From: Polyodon spathula
Taxonomy: Eukaryota > Chordata > Actinopteri > Acipenseriformes > Polyodontidae
Assembly: GCF_017654505.1 (NCBI RefSeq)
Contig: NC_054536.1
Location: 27,548,512 to 27,612,511, forward strand
Length of the DNA: 64,000 bases
Reading direction: 5' to 3'
Part shown: positions 51,301-59,862 of the stretch, one piece after another
How positions within the stretch are numbered: the first letter of the stretch is position 1
Layout of the letters: each line of letters opens with the position of its first letter
Program-made: the position numbers and the translations under genes
Notes under the pieces: model-generated
The model's input: only the letters and a program-made list of their open reading frames with translations
Told to the model about the DNA's origin: nothing
Databases searched by the model: none

Positions 51301-52593
51301 GCTTGCTTGTCATATGTACTGATTTTTTTCAGTTGATGGGTACAGGTTTGGTTAGACATCTTAATATCTCTCCCCAGTAAAACTGTGCTTTTGGCATACA
51401 CAAAAACAACAGATAAGTAGGCATGTTGTCTTAAATGATATGCTTAATGCATGTTCTGACCCTTTTGTGTTGTCAGGGATTTACAGCAGAGCATTGCTCA
51501 ACAGCCCAGTGCTCCCTCGTTTCCTGCAGTGCCTGCGTACCAGTCCACCCCCAGCAGTACTGCAACACCAGCCACTGCTACTTCGAGTGTTCCCACACCT
51601 GCACCAAGGACTGTGTTTGTAAGTACATTGTGGTAACCCTTTACATAATCAACACAGGCCACACAGGAGAAGCTTTAGTTGGGTATCGCTTTACTTTTTG
51701 GTACCTCATTCCTTGTCTGTTATAAAAGTAAAGTTTAATTATTTTAATGTACATTTTAATGTACATTTACAAAGCACCTAACATCAGAAATTGGCAGCGT
51801 GGTACAAACATGACACAAGGATACAGTATTTTTACAACTGTTTGCTCTATTTCAGTCTCCAGTTATTCTAAACACTTTTCTGTAGCAAACTTGTCTTCCA
51901 GAGGACAAATTTGATTTGAGTTTTAGTATTCTGTTTTTTGTTTAAACAAAAATATGTTTCCACAGTTTTTAAAAAAGAAAATAAATAAATCTTGTATTTT
52001 TTTTTGTCTTTGCAGCAAAGCAAACCCCAGCCACCAGCACGCCCGCCTCCCCCTGCAATTCAAGCCCAAGCAGCCAACACCAGCACTCCCCCAGCTGGTG
52101 GGGCAGGTCCTATTCCCCCTGCTACAGAGCCAGTGTCGACTCCTGGAGCAACTCAACCCCCCGCACAGGGGCCTCCCTACCCAACATACCAAGGATACCC
52201 TGGGTAAGCCCCTGCCACCTTTTAGAAATATAAATGAAGGCTCAAGTTTGCAATTTTAGATGCAGAATTTCATTTCACAGGTTAATTGCTAACAAACATT
52301 AATCAACAGAACATCAAACATCTGTGACCTACATAAGGTGCATTTTGTTGCATCCATCATTCATTTGTTTGTTTGTTTATTTATGTTTGATCATTTTAAA
52401 TAAACATTTGCATTTTTTATGTTCTTTTTTTAGGTGTTATCAAATGCCTGTGGCCTACAACCCATATGCTTATGGCCACTACAACATGCCATATCTGTAC
52501 CAGGCTCCAGGACAAGCACCTTATCCCAATGTCCAGCAGCCCCAGCAACCCGGATACCCATACCCACAGCAGCCTTATTATCCCCAGCAGTAG
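24866..52593 (+). CDS. PDCD6IP: PDCD6IP (ALIX), complete 18-exon gene
   Basis: ALIX is a cytosolic ESCRT adaptor. It links cargo and CEP55 or TSG101 to CHMP4 (ESCRT-III) in cytokinetic abscission, multivesicular body sorting and membrane repair. The spliced frame is 2607 nt, 868 residues, matching the length I recall for human ALIX, and all 17 introns are GT-AG with compatible phases. Residues about 1-350 form the Bro1 domain (exons 1-8), about 352-702 the V domain (exons 9-15), and the rest the Pro-rich tail (exons 16-18). The tail keeps PSAP (TSG101 site, about 716-719), PTPAPR (CIN85 site, about 745-750), GPPYPTY (CEP55 site, about 805-811) and the YYPQQ end. The SRC-site-like Tyr in NDFIYHD is about 318. 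Intron 1 is 9.7 kb; intron 2 only 106 bp. I see no frameshift or premature stop. Confidence 0.97.
25262..25326. repeat. (TTA)n microsatellite
   Basis: About 21 trinucleotide units in PDCD6IP intron 1, roughly 190 bp after exon 1. Confidence 0.95.
25824..25870. repeat. Near-perfect hairpin, 20-bp arms
   Basis: The arm at 25824-25843 (ATTAGATACTGTAATATGTG) is the reverse complement of 25851-25870 except for one G:T-compatible position. The 7-base loop is TCGTCGT. It lies in PDCD6IP intron 1. It could be a very small fold-back transposon end or an RNA stem-loop. Confidence 0.85.
25925..25958. repeat. Second hairpin, 11-bp perfect arms
   Basis: TACTGTATTGT at 25925-25935 pairs with ACAATACAGTA at 25948-25958. 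It shares the GATACTGTA start with the hairpin 80 bp upstream, suggesting related origin. Confidence 0.8.
27660..28235. repeat. Diverged tandem repeat, about 140-bp units, with DR1-like motifs
   Basis: Three units share, in order, AGAGGTCAAAGGT, a T-rich block, ATAGAGCACATATG-like sequence, CTTCCTATATGTGTTC and a tract with ATGACC. AATATGGCGCCAAACCGTG at about 28063 and AATATGGCCGCCAAACCATG at about 28203 then form a further pair with the same spacing. A T24 run interrupts unit 1. It is not coding. Confidence 0.7.
28752..28857. repeat. 53-bp tandem pair, each with a stem-loop
   Basis: Two adjacent units each carry AATAAACACAGC, AACA and then a hairpin. The first hairpin (28773-28803) pairs TAGGTTTCCCAGCC with GGCTGGGAAGCCTA; the second (about 28826-28857) is a decayed version. 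Confidence 0.8.
29025..29105. repeat. Interspersed repeat tail, copy B
   Basis: Diverged direct copy of the segment at 58-140, again ending in an A-rich tail. Confidence 0.45.
30173..30286. repeat. A-rich tract
   Basis: Four long A runs separated by short CTCCAT/TCCAT and GCTTATTTAAATCAG pieces; a low-complexity block in PDCD6IP intron 1. Confidence 0.9.
31408..31850. repeat. Possible interspersed repeat
   Basis: GGGGTGGTCAAGCCTCATGA with GAGCCACA repeated twice resembles the ends of fish hAT-like non-autonomous elements. The far boundary is not seen. Confidence 0.25.
32200..33767 (-). mobile_element. Dead Tc1/mariner transposon
   Basis: The ends are inverted: CACAGTGCCTATAGAAA at the left and its reverse complement TTTCTATAGGCACTGTG at the right. 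TA precedes the left end (32198-32199); the right flank is TG, one base off the TA expected at a Tc1 target. The 1.57-kb size is normal for the family. It sits in PDCD6IP intron 1, opposite to the gene. Confidence 0.9.
32420..33411 (-). pseudogene. Tc1 transposase, frameshifted
   Basis: The remnant runs from ATG at 33411 to TAA at 32420-32422, about the 340-codon size of the family. It has a helix-turn-helix start, a GRPSK linker, then [16 protein letters not shown] and [11 protein letters not shown]. These supply the D, D and E of a D34E catalytic core. At least three frame breaks lie near 33370, 33045-33115 and 32550, so no active enzyme can be made. Confidence 0.9.
33834..34230. repeat. 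Interspersed repeat, copy B
   Basis: Direct, diverged copy of the AT-rich body of 20925-21360. Shared blocks include TCACATTA, CTAAGAGCAGTTA, ATGATAAATGGAT and GCAAGTACAAG. It lacks the leading CAGACGCCC core. Confidence 0.7.
34244..34640 (-). mobile_element. tRNA-derived SINE, truncated copy
   Basis: Same family as 40758-41342. Shared landmarks are TCCTCCGAAACGTGTGCC, CTACAGGGGTCGCTGGT and CTATAGGGCGCATCCTGCAC. A B-box (GGTTCGGGT on the minus strand) lies at 34581-34589. The A-box end is missing. In PDCD6IP intron 1, about 100 bp before exon 2. Confidence 0.75.
34749..34803 (+). CDS. PDCD6IP: PDCD6IP exon 2
   Basis: It encodes [18 protein letters not shown], Bro1 domain, between TTTTACAG and GTATGA. 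It completes the split Arg codon. Confidence 0.97.
34910..34979 (+). CDS. PDCD6IP: PDCD6IP exon 3
   Basis: It encodes [19 protein letters not shown] and onwards, Bro1 domain. It ends in phase 1 at GTGAGG. Confidence 0.97.
35004..35029. repeat. (TTA)n microsatellite
   Basis: About eight units just after PDCD6IP exon 3. Confidence 0.85.
35525..35541. repeat. Poly-G run
   Basis: About 17 G residues in PDCD6IP intron 3. Confidence 0.85.
37381..37720 (+). mobile_element. TTAA-flanked DNA transposon end with THAP-like scrap
   Basis: TTAA at 37381 is followed by AGGGGAACTG, the kind of end seen on Kolobok-like elements in fish. From 37587 the frame [16 protein letters not shown] resembles the start of a THAP zinc finger, but it stops soon after. 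The other end was not found. Confidence 0.35.
38582..38709 (+). CDS. PDCD6IP: PDCD6IP exon 4
   Basis: It encodes [19 protein letters not shown] to TAAKYYQ, a highly conserved Bro1 segment, between CCCTTGCAG and GTAAAA. Confidence 0.97.
39387..39403 (+). promoter_or_regulatory. CTCF-like motif
   Basis: CCAGAAGGTGGCAGCAG partly matches the CTCF core. It is a sequence match only, in PDCD6IP intron 4. Confidence 0.25.
39622..39775 (+). CDS. PDCD6IP: PDCD6IP exon 5
   Basis: It encodes [20 protein letters not shown] to [11 protein letters not shown], Bro1 domain. Acceptor TTCTTACAG, donor GTATCC, phase 1 end. Confidence 0.97.
40341..40371. repeat. Poly-C run
   Basis: About 31 C residues. Confidence 0.9.
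40758..41342 (-). mobile_element. tRNA-derived SINE with microsatellite tail
   Basis: On the minus strand an A-box TGGCGCATCCAGT (41318-41329) and a B-box GGTTCAAGTCT (41257-41266) head a 450-bp body. The body ends in an A/T-rich tail that has grown into TA and TG arrays. The insertion is flanked by an exact 8-bp target-site duplication, TTAAGTGT, at 40750-40757 and 41343-41350. Confidence 0.85.
42027..42050. repeat. Poly-T run
   Basis: About 24 T residues in PDCD6IP intron 5. Confidence 0.9.
42894..42994 (+). CDS. PDCD6IP: PDCD6IP exon 6
   Basis: It encodes [20 protein letters not shown] to ENLPK, the part of Bro1 that contacts CHMP4 in the human protein. Donor GTACGT. Confidence 0.97.
44284..44400 (+). 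CDS. PDCD6IP: PDCD6IP exon 7
   Basis: It encodes [20 protein letters not shown] to EEIGRLQ, Bro1 domain. Acceptor TTATTTCCAG, donor GTGGGT, phase 0 at both ends. Confidence 0.97.
45212..45434 (+). CDS. PDCD6IP: PDCD6IP exon 8
   Basis: It encodes [20 protein letters not shown] to VPISQKFT, the end of the Bro1 domain. It includes the Tyr in [11 protein letters not shown] that aligns with the SRC-phosphorylated Tyr of human ALIX. Donor GTAAGA. Confidence 0.97.
46183..46292 (+). pseudogene. Transposon-type coding scrap with donor site
   Basis: An open stretch reads [17 protein letters not shown] and ends at a consensus GTGAGT donor. The MCKY arrangement is like the first half of a BED-type zinc finger from an hAT-family gene, but the second cysteine pair is missing. 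In PDCD6IP intron 8. Confidence 0.3.
46420..46453. repeat. Poly-A run
   Basis: About 32 A residues, in PDCD6IP intron 8. Confidence 0.9.
47035..47158 (+). CDS. PDCD6IP: PDCD6IP exon 9
   Basis: It encodes [20 protein letters not shown] to EATNLSN, the start of the V domain. It ends in phase 2 at GTAATA, a weaker donor. Confidence 0.96.
47686..47863 (+). CDS. PDCD6IP: PDCD6IP exon 10
   Basis: It encodes [20 protein letters not shown] to [12 protein letters not shown] domain. Acceptor TCTCCTCAG, donor GTGAGC. Confidence 0.97.
48165..48276 (+). CDS. PDCD6IP: PDCD6IP exon 11
   Basis: It encodes [20 protein letters not shown] to DLYKPLRT, V domain. Acceptor CTGTTTAG, donor GTATTG. A long T run follows within the intron. 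Confidence 0.97.
48322..48365. repeat. Poly-T run, 44 bases
   Basis: Long T homopolymer in PDCD6IP intron 11, 45 bp after the exon; its length is probably unreliable. Confidence 0.9.
48611..48780 (+). CDS. PDCD6IP: PDCD6IP exon 12
   Basis: It encodes [20 protein letters not shown] to [10 protein letters not shown] domain. Donor GTGAGA. Confidence 0.97.
49296..49544 (+). CDS. PDCD6IP: PDCD6IP exon 13
   Basis: The largest coding exon (249 nt, 83 codons). It encodes [20 protein letters not shown] to EEILGNIQ, V domain helices. Donor GTCAGT. Confidence 0.97.
49739..49900 (+). mobile_element. Old tRNA-derived SINE
   Basis: GGTGGTGCAATGTGTTAATGC looks like a tRNA A-box and the GAGTTTGATAATCT stretch about 50 bp on like a worn B-box. 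No tail or duplication is clear. In PDCD6IP intron 13. Confidence 0.35.
50170..50304 (+). CDS. PDCD6IP: PDCD6IP exon 14
   Basis: It encodes [20 protein letters not shown] to [12 protein letters not shown] domain. Donor GTTTCT is the least canonical of the gene. Confidence 0.95.
51042..51136 (+). CDS. PDCD6IP: PDCD6IP exon 15
   Basis: It encodes [20 protein letters not shown] to TERDELL plus two bases of a Lys codon. It ends the V domain; donor GTGAGT. Confidence 0.97.
51477..51618 (+). CDS. PDCD6IP: PDCD6IP exon 16
   Basis: It starts the Pro-rich tail with [20 protein letters not shown] and contains the PSAP and PTPAPR motifs. A Ser/Thr/Ala-rich part diverges from mammals. Donor GTAAGT. Confidence 0.97.
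52016..52203 (+). CDS. PDCD6IP: PDCD6IP exon 17
   Basis: It encodes [20 protein letters not shown] to [15 protein letters not shown], including the GPPYPTY motif for CEP55. Donor GTAAGC, phase 2 end. Confidence 0.97.
52434..52593 (+). CDS. PDCD6IP: PDCD6IP exon 18 and stop
   Basis: It encodes [20 protein letters not shown] to QPYYPQQ and stops at TAG 52591-52593. This is the Tyr/Pro/Gln-rich self-association tail. Confidence 0.97.
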
Positions 52594-52975
52594 ACTGTTC
52601 CTAATATCAGTGGCTGCTGGTTAGGTTTAGGGAATTCGTCTATTACTATTATATTGGCTCCTTCCGATAATGCAAATGTATAATTTCGCTCTGCAGTAAA
52701 ATGCTTAAGTTTTTACTCCTGTTCTGCTGATGGCACTACTGTTTCACTGGCATATAAACACTAATATGGAATAAAGTTTGGTGACATGGTTGATAAGAGG
52801 CTTTCCATTTTAAAATCCATTGTAGGAGAGTCTGAGACAGAATCTCTCAAAAGGGTCCAGCTACTTGTGCAAAGACCTAGATAGTGTAACCCGATAATGT
52901 TTCATGCAAGACATCCATATAATTGGTTTTAAAATGGATATATCTATTGCAATAAAATGCTAAACTATTTTTTTT
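52594..52975 (+). other. PDCD6IP: PDCD6IP 3' UTR, with two AATAAA signals
   Basis: Downstream of the stop, AATAAA occurs at 52770-52775 and again at 52951-52956. Either could direct cleavage; the true 3' end cannot be set without transcripts. Confidence 0.6.
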
Positions 52976-53168
52976 TGTTCTATGTAGACATTTTCTAAGA
53001 ATTATTTTGGTGATGGGATTTAAAACATAAAAAACTGCAATACATACTACTGTACAACTACTGATTATTTTTCTTTTTGTTTGGGGGTTTACCTGCTATT
53101 CTCTTACTATCAATGACTTCTAAATAATATTTATATAAGAATATATATATTACAATATATATAGTCAT

Positions 53169-53246
<78 letters not shown>
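53169..53246. repeat. (AT)n array 1
   Basis: About 38 AT units, first of four long arrays downstream of PDCD6IP. Confidence 0.95.
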
Positions 53247-53248
<2 letters not shown>

Positions 53249-53417
53249 ATATTGAATAACTTTGGACTTATTCATCTGTTTACAAGCTACTGTTCAAGGC
53301 CAAAGCTACGAAATTTCCGCAGGCGTTCTGACTACATAACTAAATTGTTACACACGTTTTTTTAAAAAATGAACTTTGCTTGATAATTATTATTATTATT
53401 TATTTATAATATAAATT

Positions 53418-53421
53418 ATAT

Positions 53422-53453
<32 letters not shown>

Positions 53454-53466
53454 ATATATATATATA
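53418..53466. repeat. (AT)n array 2
   Basis: Interrupted AT units. Confidence 0.9.
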
Positions 53467-53716
53467 GGGCGGTCTATTATATATCAATTTATATAATACT
53501 ATGATTCAAAACTGATCTCAAATGCTGAAGAGTTTACGACTCATACTGTCAGTCGTAGTCACACAGTCGTGAACACTACAAAATGTCACTGTAGAAATCT
53601 CATTGATTTCATCTACTAAATCGAACCGTTGTAAAAGCTTCGTTCGCGGACAATAACGCAGACCTCTTATTCCTGTTATTGCTCTCGAGAATAAGGACAC
53701 ATCGAAGAAGACAGCT

Positions 53717-53722
<6 letters not shown>

Positions 53723-53795
<73 letters not shown>
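53723..53795. repeat. (AT)n array 3
   Basis: About 36 AT units. Confidence 0.95.
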
Positions 53796-53801
<6 letters not shown>

Positions 53802-54400
53802 TATATAACCATGTCATGTTGTCATTAAGGTGTTTGGTTGAAAATGTAATTCCAGGTCAACAGAAAGGTCAAATTGTTTTGTCCAGGTTAAAATCACAAA
53901 TGTCAGGACACTGCTATCAGTGTCCTGTCACCAGAAGTTTTTTGCTAACATTCTTAAGCTTGGTTTTTGGTGGGAAAAGCTCCATTGGGCAGATAGCAAA
54001 TGTTGTATGTGCCAGAAAAGCAATAGGATATTAAAAATAATGGATCTAAAAACAGGCCCTGTATAGAACATTAAACAGGGTCATTTGCATACCAAAACAA
54101 ACCATCACTGTACTCCAATAAGTGTTTTCAAATCAACGCATATACAGCAACTGCCACAAAAGAAATGCCAACAGTATTTATTGAGCACTAAGGGGTTTTG
54201 TACTTCAGGGTTGATCGACCTTTACCCTGCTGGGGTTAAGCCACAGCTGGATTTTTTTTAAAAAGCACTTTACAGCCTTATGGAGTCCCGCTAGATTGCA
54301 TCGACCACTTCTATTTAGAGACAATTCCAGAATAACCAAAAGTATGTGGTTGATGTAAATCAGATTAATTCCCCAATGTTGTACAATTATCTAAAAAAAA

Positions 54401-54404
<4 letters not shown>

Positions 54405-54476
<72 letters not shown>
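54405..54476. repeat. (AT)n array 4
   Basis: About 35 AT units. Confidence 0.95.
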
Positions 54477-54477
<1 letters not shown>

Positions 54478-57400
54478 GTACTAATAGGTCGTTCTCTATT
54501 GATAGAGTTGATAAAAAATAAATCTCTGAATAAGGTGTATGTTTGATAACTGATTCCATGATCATCATTCAGAGCGCTTACATGAGCAAAAGAATTATGA
54601 TATTTTTTGGAAAACTAATTCCAATATCAAAAGTCATGTAAACAGTTTTCAGAAAATGTATCGGAATATTCCCAAAGTTGGTTTTTGGAAAACACGTAGA
54701 AATATCCGATTAAATTCCAAAAACTAAAAAAATGTATATCATGTAAACACACTTTGGAAAACCTATTCCGATAGCACGCTGCACATGTGCAAACATTGAC
54801 CTTCATTCCTGCACGTGGTTTTAGAAAACAGAAAAATAATCTGTAGTCAGTCTGCATGCATCCATTTGTCTAGTTAGGGATAAAGTAGTACGTTTCTTAA
54901 AGTCCGTATGTATTTGTTCATAGCCCATACTGAAGCAGCAAATGTTTTCCAGCTTTAAATGACATGATAATTTAAAATGTCTGCAAAAAAACCCCATCTT
55001 AATTTAGGCAACCAATTTTAGTTTCTGCAGTTTATTTTTTATTATTTATGTGCCTGGGTCTAATATTTCAAAGGGCGCAGACCAACCTTGTTTTATTTAT
55101 ATAAAACTAGAACTGAAAATAGGGACTCGACTAAAATAACAGATAAACAGCTATTTAATATGGTAAATGTTCTGTATATTTGGTCAAATTAATATACAAC
55201 ACAAATATTTTGTTTTGAAAATATAATAAATGGAACCTTACTGACACACTGCACATTGGAATGCTAAAAGTAATGTGCCATGTCGGAGATAAGCTTTTTG
55301 AATATGAATTCTAATTTGTTTAGAAAAAGGAAGCACTAAGTCTACAAACAGTCAGACTGTGTAGGGTTCTGGAGAAGGGAATTCTTACGTGAAACTGAAA
55401 ATTTCTGGTATGTTGTGTGGCCCTTTCCATTTCTCCAAAGTGCATATTTCAATATAATTTGATGAATTAGCAGTAATAATACTAGTACACCTCAACAGTT
55501 TGCAGACTGACTTGTGTTTAGTGCCTGTTAGTGAATGTCCACAAATACCAGAAAGGGAGGGAGACTTTTTTTAAAACTGTAAACAATAAAAGGTAAAACT
55601 ATAAGAAACTAAGTCAAAAAGACAAACATTTTGGCTGCTGTACTTGTCTATTTAGTTTCTCGTGCCAACAGCAGAGGGCAGGCTTGTCACAAGCAAAGTT
55701 TCACAAGCAATAAGTAGATCAGTGAATCAGAAAAAACCTGTCCCTGGACAGCAAATGAATGTTAAGCAACTTATTCTGTCCTTGTAATTCACAAGCCATG
55801 CTGTATGTATTGTAAAAACAAAGAGGTTATAAACCAAATTAACTAGCTGCAAATAACCTGTTTGTATACAGATGTGTCCTCCATTGTGAATGTGTCATCT
55901 AAACCATTTCAGTTATGTTCTTGTAATACTTACCACTGCATGTTAAGGATTAGGTGTTTTGAAGAGTTTAAGATGAAAAATCTTCAAAAATGAAAATAAT
56001 GGATGAATGAACCTGAATATCATGGGGCTGAACAATAAACTGGTATATTCTTTTTCCACTACATTTTTAATAATGGATTTACAAAAAAAACATGTAAACT
56101 ATTCTCACAGACCCCCCCCCCCCCAAACAATAAAAAAAAGCAAATAATATAGTCCTTTCCCCGCCGACCAAATACACCACAGCACATTTACTCTACAGTA
56201 AGTCTATGAAACATGGAGCAACTCGTCTGCAAATATTCCTCATCTAAAGAATTCAAGCAACACCTTCGAAACAATTTGTACCGTGTAAATTGCTTGATAA
56301 GATCAGGTTTAAGTTGTCACTTCAACAGTTTGTACATTGACTTGTGTTTAATGCTGTTAATGAATGTTTCTTTAAGCAATAGAACCCTGATTGAGGGCAC
56401 ATGTGTCTGGTAGCTGACCGTGCTAAGTGTGTTGCATTACAGCCAAGGTTTGAGTTATAAAATGGAATTGGTGTGTTTTGGTAGTTTATTCTATGTTTGC
56501 ATTTAATTACATTGTTCTTTTTTATTCTTTCACATTTCATATACATTTATAGATTGTTTTGAATAGATTATATTGTGTTTATTTATGGTATGGGAGCAGG
56601 AATGTGAATAACGAAGGTCTCCCTCTATTACCAACAATAGTTTATTATTCCTGTTTTTTAAAATCTTGTTTCTAGTAATACATCCTTGTATACTTTACCG
56701 TGGCCACCTTCTATCTGCCCCAGTACCTGCTGGTTGGGTAGTTCCCTATATCCTTTCTTGTGAACCTCTATATGCAAAGTAGAACAGAAGCTTATATAGC
56801 TCAGTCTCATTGATTATTCAGTGCATTCATTTGCAGAATTTAATTCCCAACTCAGTTACTTGGACAGGGATCTGAAAACACATTGAGATTCATCTACAGT
56901 ATTTCGGAACCAGATTGGAAAAAGCCAAGGGATCTCTATATAGAATAGTTAACACTTCAAGTCAAGTATTACTGTATGTCTGGGGATTGGAGGCCATCCC
57001 AGAATATAGAGGGGCAAGGCAAGCATTAGAAAGCAGCCTGGCACAACTGCAAAGGAGCAAATGTAACGCACTAGCTATGCTAGTTTGACTTGACAGAGTA
57101 AAACATAATACTGAACGGAGCCCAATAACTGGCAGCAGATGGTTAGGAGTAGTGACAGTTATGTAAATGACGCACATCTAAAACAATTGCAATCTTTACC
57201 ATGACTGTTTCCATGGTTTTCTGGTAAACTTAAATTATGAAAACTAAATCCAGATCTTTCTATTTACCAAGATGTACATACTGTACAACATGTATATGTG
57301 TGTATGTATGATATTAAAAATAAGCCAAAATGGTAAATGTTGTAATTGAAATCACTGCATCTAGAATGCATCTTAAATAAATCTTACGTTTACATCTTCA

Positions 57401-58020
57401 CTGGGTAGAATTGCAGCGAGCTATACATAGCAAAGGTAAAGAAGAACTGCAGAGCGAAGTGAGGCAAACATTTGTTTTGCTAATCTTTTAGTTACTGTTA
57501 CTGTTTTTGTAAAAGTAAACCCACAAAACCAGGCAGGTGTTTCTGTACTAACTGAGCTAAATACTTCGAGTGGTATATCTGCACAATGCTGTGCAGCACC
57601 TATAATTCCAACATGCAGCTTATTAAAGGGAAGTGCTAAACAAACAATAGCATGTAAACAATGTTATAATGTGGCTTGTTTATTGATAGATATACCGGTA
57701 TGTATGTATGTAAACAGTTAAAATATGCCTTGCTCGGCTTGGTCTAGAATGTAGTGTTGGATGCTAGAGAATGTTTTTCACATTTTGTCGTCAGACATTG
57801 TTGATACCATAACTGCCAAGTCTCCCGATTTTAGCAGGAGACTCGAGAGAGAGAGAGATTAATTCTCCTGTCTCCCGATGAGACTCAAGAAACTCCCAAT
57901 AATGTAGATTGCCAATTGTTATTATTATCTTAAGTAAATTCTCTAACAAGTGCATCACCCCCTGCTCTATGAGAGGTGAAAGTACCAAAAATTTAATATA
58001 ATGAAAACTCATCTATCAAC
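54477..58020. other. Intergenic, no gene seen
   Basis: No conserved coding or RNA gene was recognised. A CTCF-like CCAACAGCAGAGGGCAGG lies at about 55665-55684, and a 45-bp segment near 55497 recurs diverged near 56327. Confidence 0.55.
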
Positions 58021-58035
58021 TACAAAACAGCATAC

Positions 58036-58180
58036 CTTAATTTGAAATTCAATTTACTCTAGGTGAGGAAATTCTTTATTTGAGCTGTTTACAAAAAACC
58101 CCAGCTTCCCTTAAATTGAAATTCAGTTCATGCTAGGTTGCACAAGATCTTTGTTTGAGCTGTGTACTTTTGCTCCAGTT
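58036..58180. repeat. Tandem duplication, about 73-bp units
   Basis: Units 58036-58107 and 58109-58180 share CTTAATTTGAAATTCA, CTAGGT, TTTGAGCTGT and CCCCAG-like blocks. Confidence 0.75.
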
Positions 58181-58447
58181 TATTTAAATACGTTGTATTT
58201 GAACTGTGCAAGCACAAAGTGTCAATCATTCCTCTCAGCCATGCCCACGTCCATCGAGGAAATTGGGGCTTGTTCTTGCTGTCTGCCGACACGTTCAGCC
58301 AATCACAGCTAACTTTAGTTGGAACCCAAAACTGACACTCGGATGAGCTCTGGCTCAGAGAAGGACCGGGATGAACTTAGTTACTTATTCCCGAGGGCTT
58401 AGTGACTTATTCAAGGGCTTAAGTTAGTTACAGTAGAGCTGGGTCCC

Positions 58448-58880
58448 GGTGGATATCATACTACTTTTTCGTTTTTAAACTGCAAGGCAGTAAAGAACCC
58501 TACCCCCAACACACACACACAAACACACACCACAAGGTTGTGAGGGTATAATAGCAGTCACCACTGCAGTGTGTGTGACATTTTTTTTTTTTTTAAAACA
58601 GCGTGCCGAGTAGGCGGGCTGAAAGAAGCCGACGGAAGCCACTCAACAGCGGGGCACAGCAAAGCTGGATCCCAGTGGAAGAATCGCGCTTGTATTATTT
58701 TTTATTTCTAAACTGCAAGGCAGTGAAATAAAACGGACACCATGGCAACACGGGTGAACTGAAATTTTTAAGCGCACTGAGAGGGCGGGCTGAGGCAGTC
58801 CAGCAGAGACGACTCCACAGCAGGGCACGGCAGAGCTGGGGTCCGGTCGAGGATAACGCGTCTTTTTAAACTGCAATAGC
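58448..58880. repeat. GC-richer tandem repeat, about 190-bp units
   Basis: TTTAAACTGCAAGGCAGT-like blocks recur near 58475, 58707 and 58864. GGCGGGCTGA, CACAGCAGGGCACGGCA and GAGCTGGGTCC-like blocks also recur in order, making three diverged units. A CCAAT box (CAGCCAATCACAG) lies upstream near 58297. Confidence 0.65.
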
Positions 58881-59073
58881 AGAGGAAAACACAAAACAGC
58901 GAGCTCTGTAAGGTTTTAAGCAGACTGCAAATCACCAAGCGATGTAGGCTGCTACACAGAAAGAGTAAATACAGCGCAATAACTGGACGGGGGTGTCCAG
59001 CCTGGATTACGTGCAGTCACATAACCAGGCCAGCTAGTGGAGCACCTACAGGCAGAGGGCAACGAGGTACTTC

Positions 59074-59709
59074 ATGCACCCAGCACCCGAGGGCACTATG
59101 CGCACTGATGTATTAGACACCTGCCTACCGAGCACTGTCCGCACAGAGTACCATAAGCACTACGTGCACCATGTACTGTGCAGCACTGTGCGCTCTTGCA
59201 CTAGCTTTGTAGCAGTGGGCACCACTGTGCCCACCAGGTACCGTGCACCGTGCATGCTGAGCCCCGTGTGCACCGAATACCTTGACACTGCGCACCGAGT
59301 ATGGTGTGGCACTGTTAGCTGTTGCGTTAGGTCTGAGGCAGTGGCCAAGTACTGTGTGCACTGCGTGCAATATGCGTCCCGAGCGCCATGTGCACAGAGA
59401 ACCGTACTATATTTGCACCGCGTGCACCGAATACTCAGAGCACTATGTGTACCGTGCTGCGCTGATTGCGCACTACTGCTAAGATGCTGGGCACTGTGTG
59501 CCATATGCACTGAGCACCTGTGCACCTGTGCACCGAGATACCTAAGTATCACGGACTATGTGATACTTGCCAGCACCAGGGTGGGGGAGGCCACTACACA
59601 ATGTGCCAAGGGGGGAGGGGGTAGACAAAAATTAGATTTTTGCCTCAGTAAAAATCTATTCCTAGCTACGCCCCTGCTGAATGAATACTGTGCACAATAC
59701 CCTGACTGA
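59074..59709 (+). repeat. Diverged tandem repeat with 211-codon open frame
   Basis: The block is dense in short GCACTGTG, GTGCACCG and CCGAGTAC-type words. A larger unit of about 130-150 bp recurs near 59176, 59303 and 59452. It stays open for 211 codons on the plus strand and in long parts on the minus strand, giving Cys-, Arg- and Thr-rich text with no known domain. I think the open frames follow from the repeat. Confidence 0.6.
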
Positions 59710-59862
59710 CCACTGAAGTCTCAGCAGCAGGACGAAGCGAGCCCATCTGCCTTGTCTTCCAGTGACTCCGAGTCCAGCTATGTTGAAGCTGGAGCGGGGC
59801 GGACCTCAGACTCAGAATAATAAATGCAAGTTAGTTCTGTTCAACTAACTGGTCTGTGCATA

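Noticed and set aside
59160..59552. Minus-strand frame of 130 codons in the tandem repeat
   Set aside because: Both strands are open because of the repeat words; no sign of constraint on one frame.
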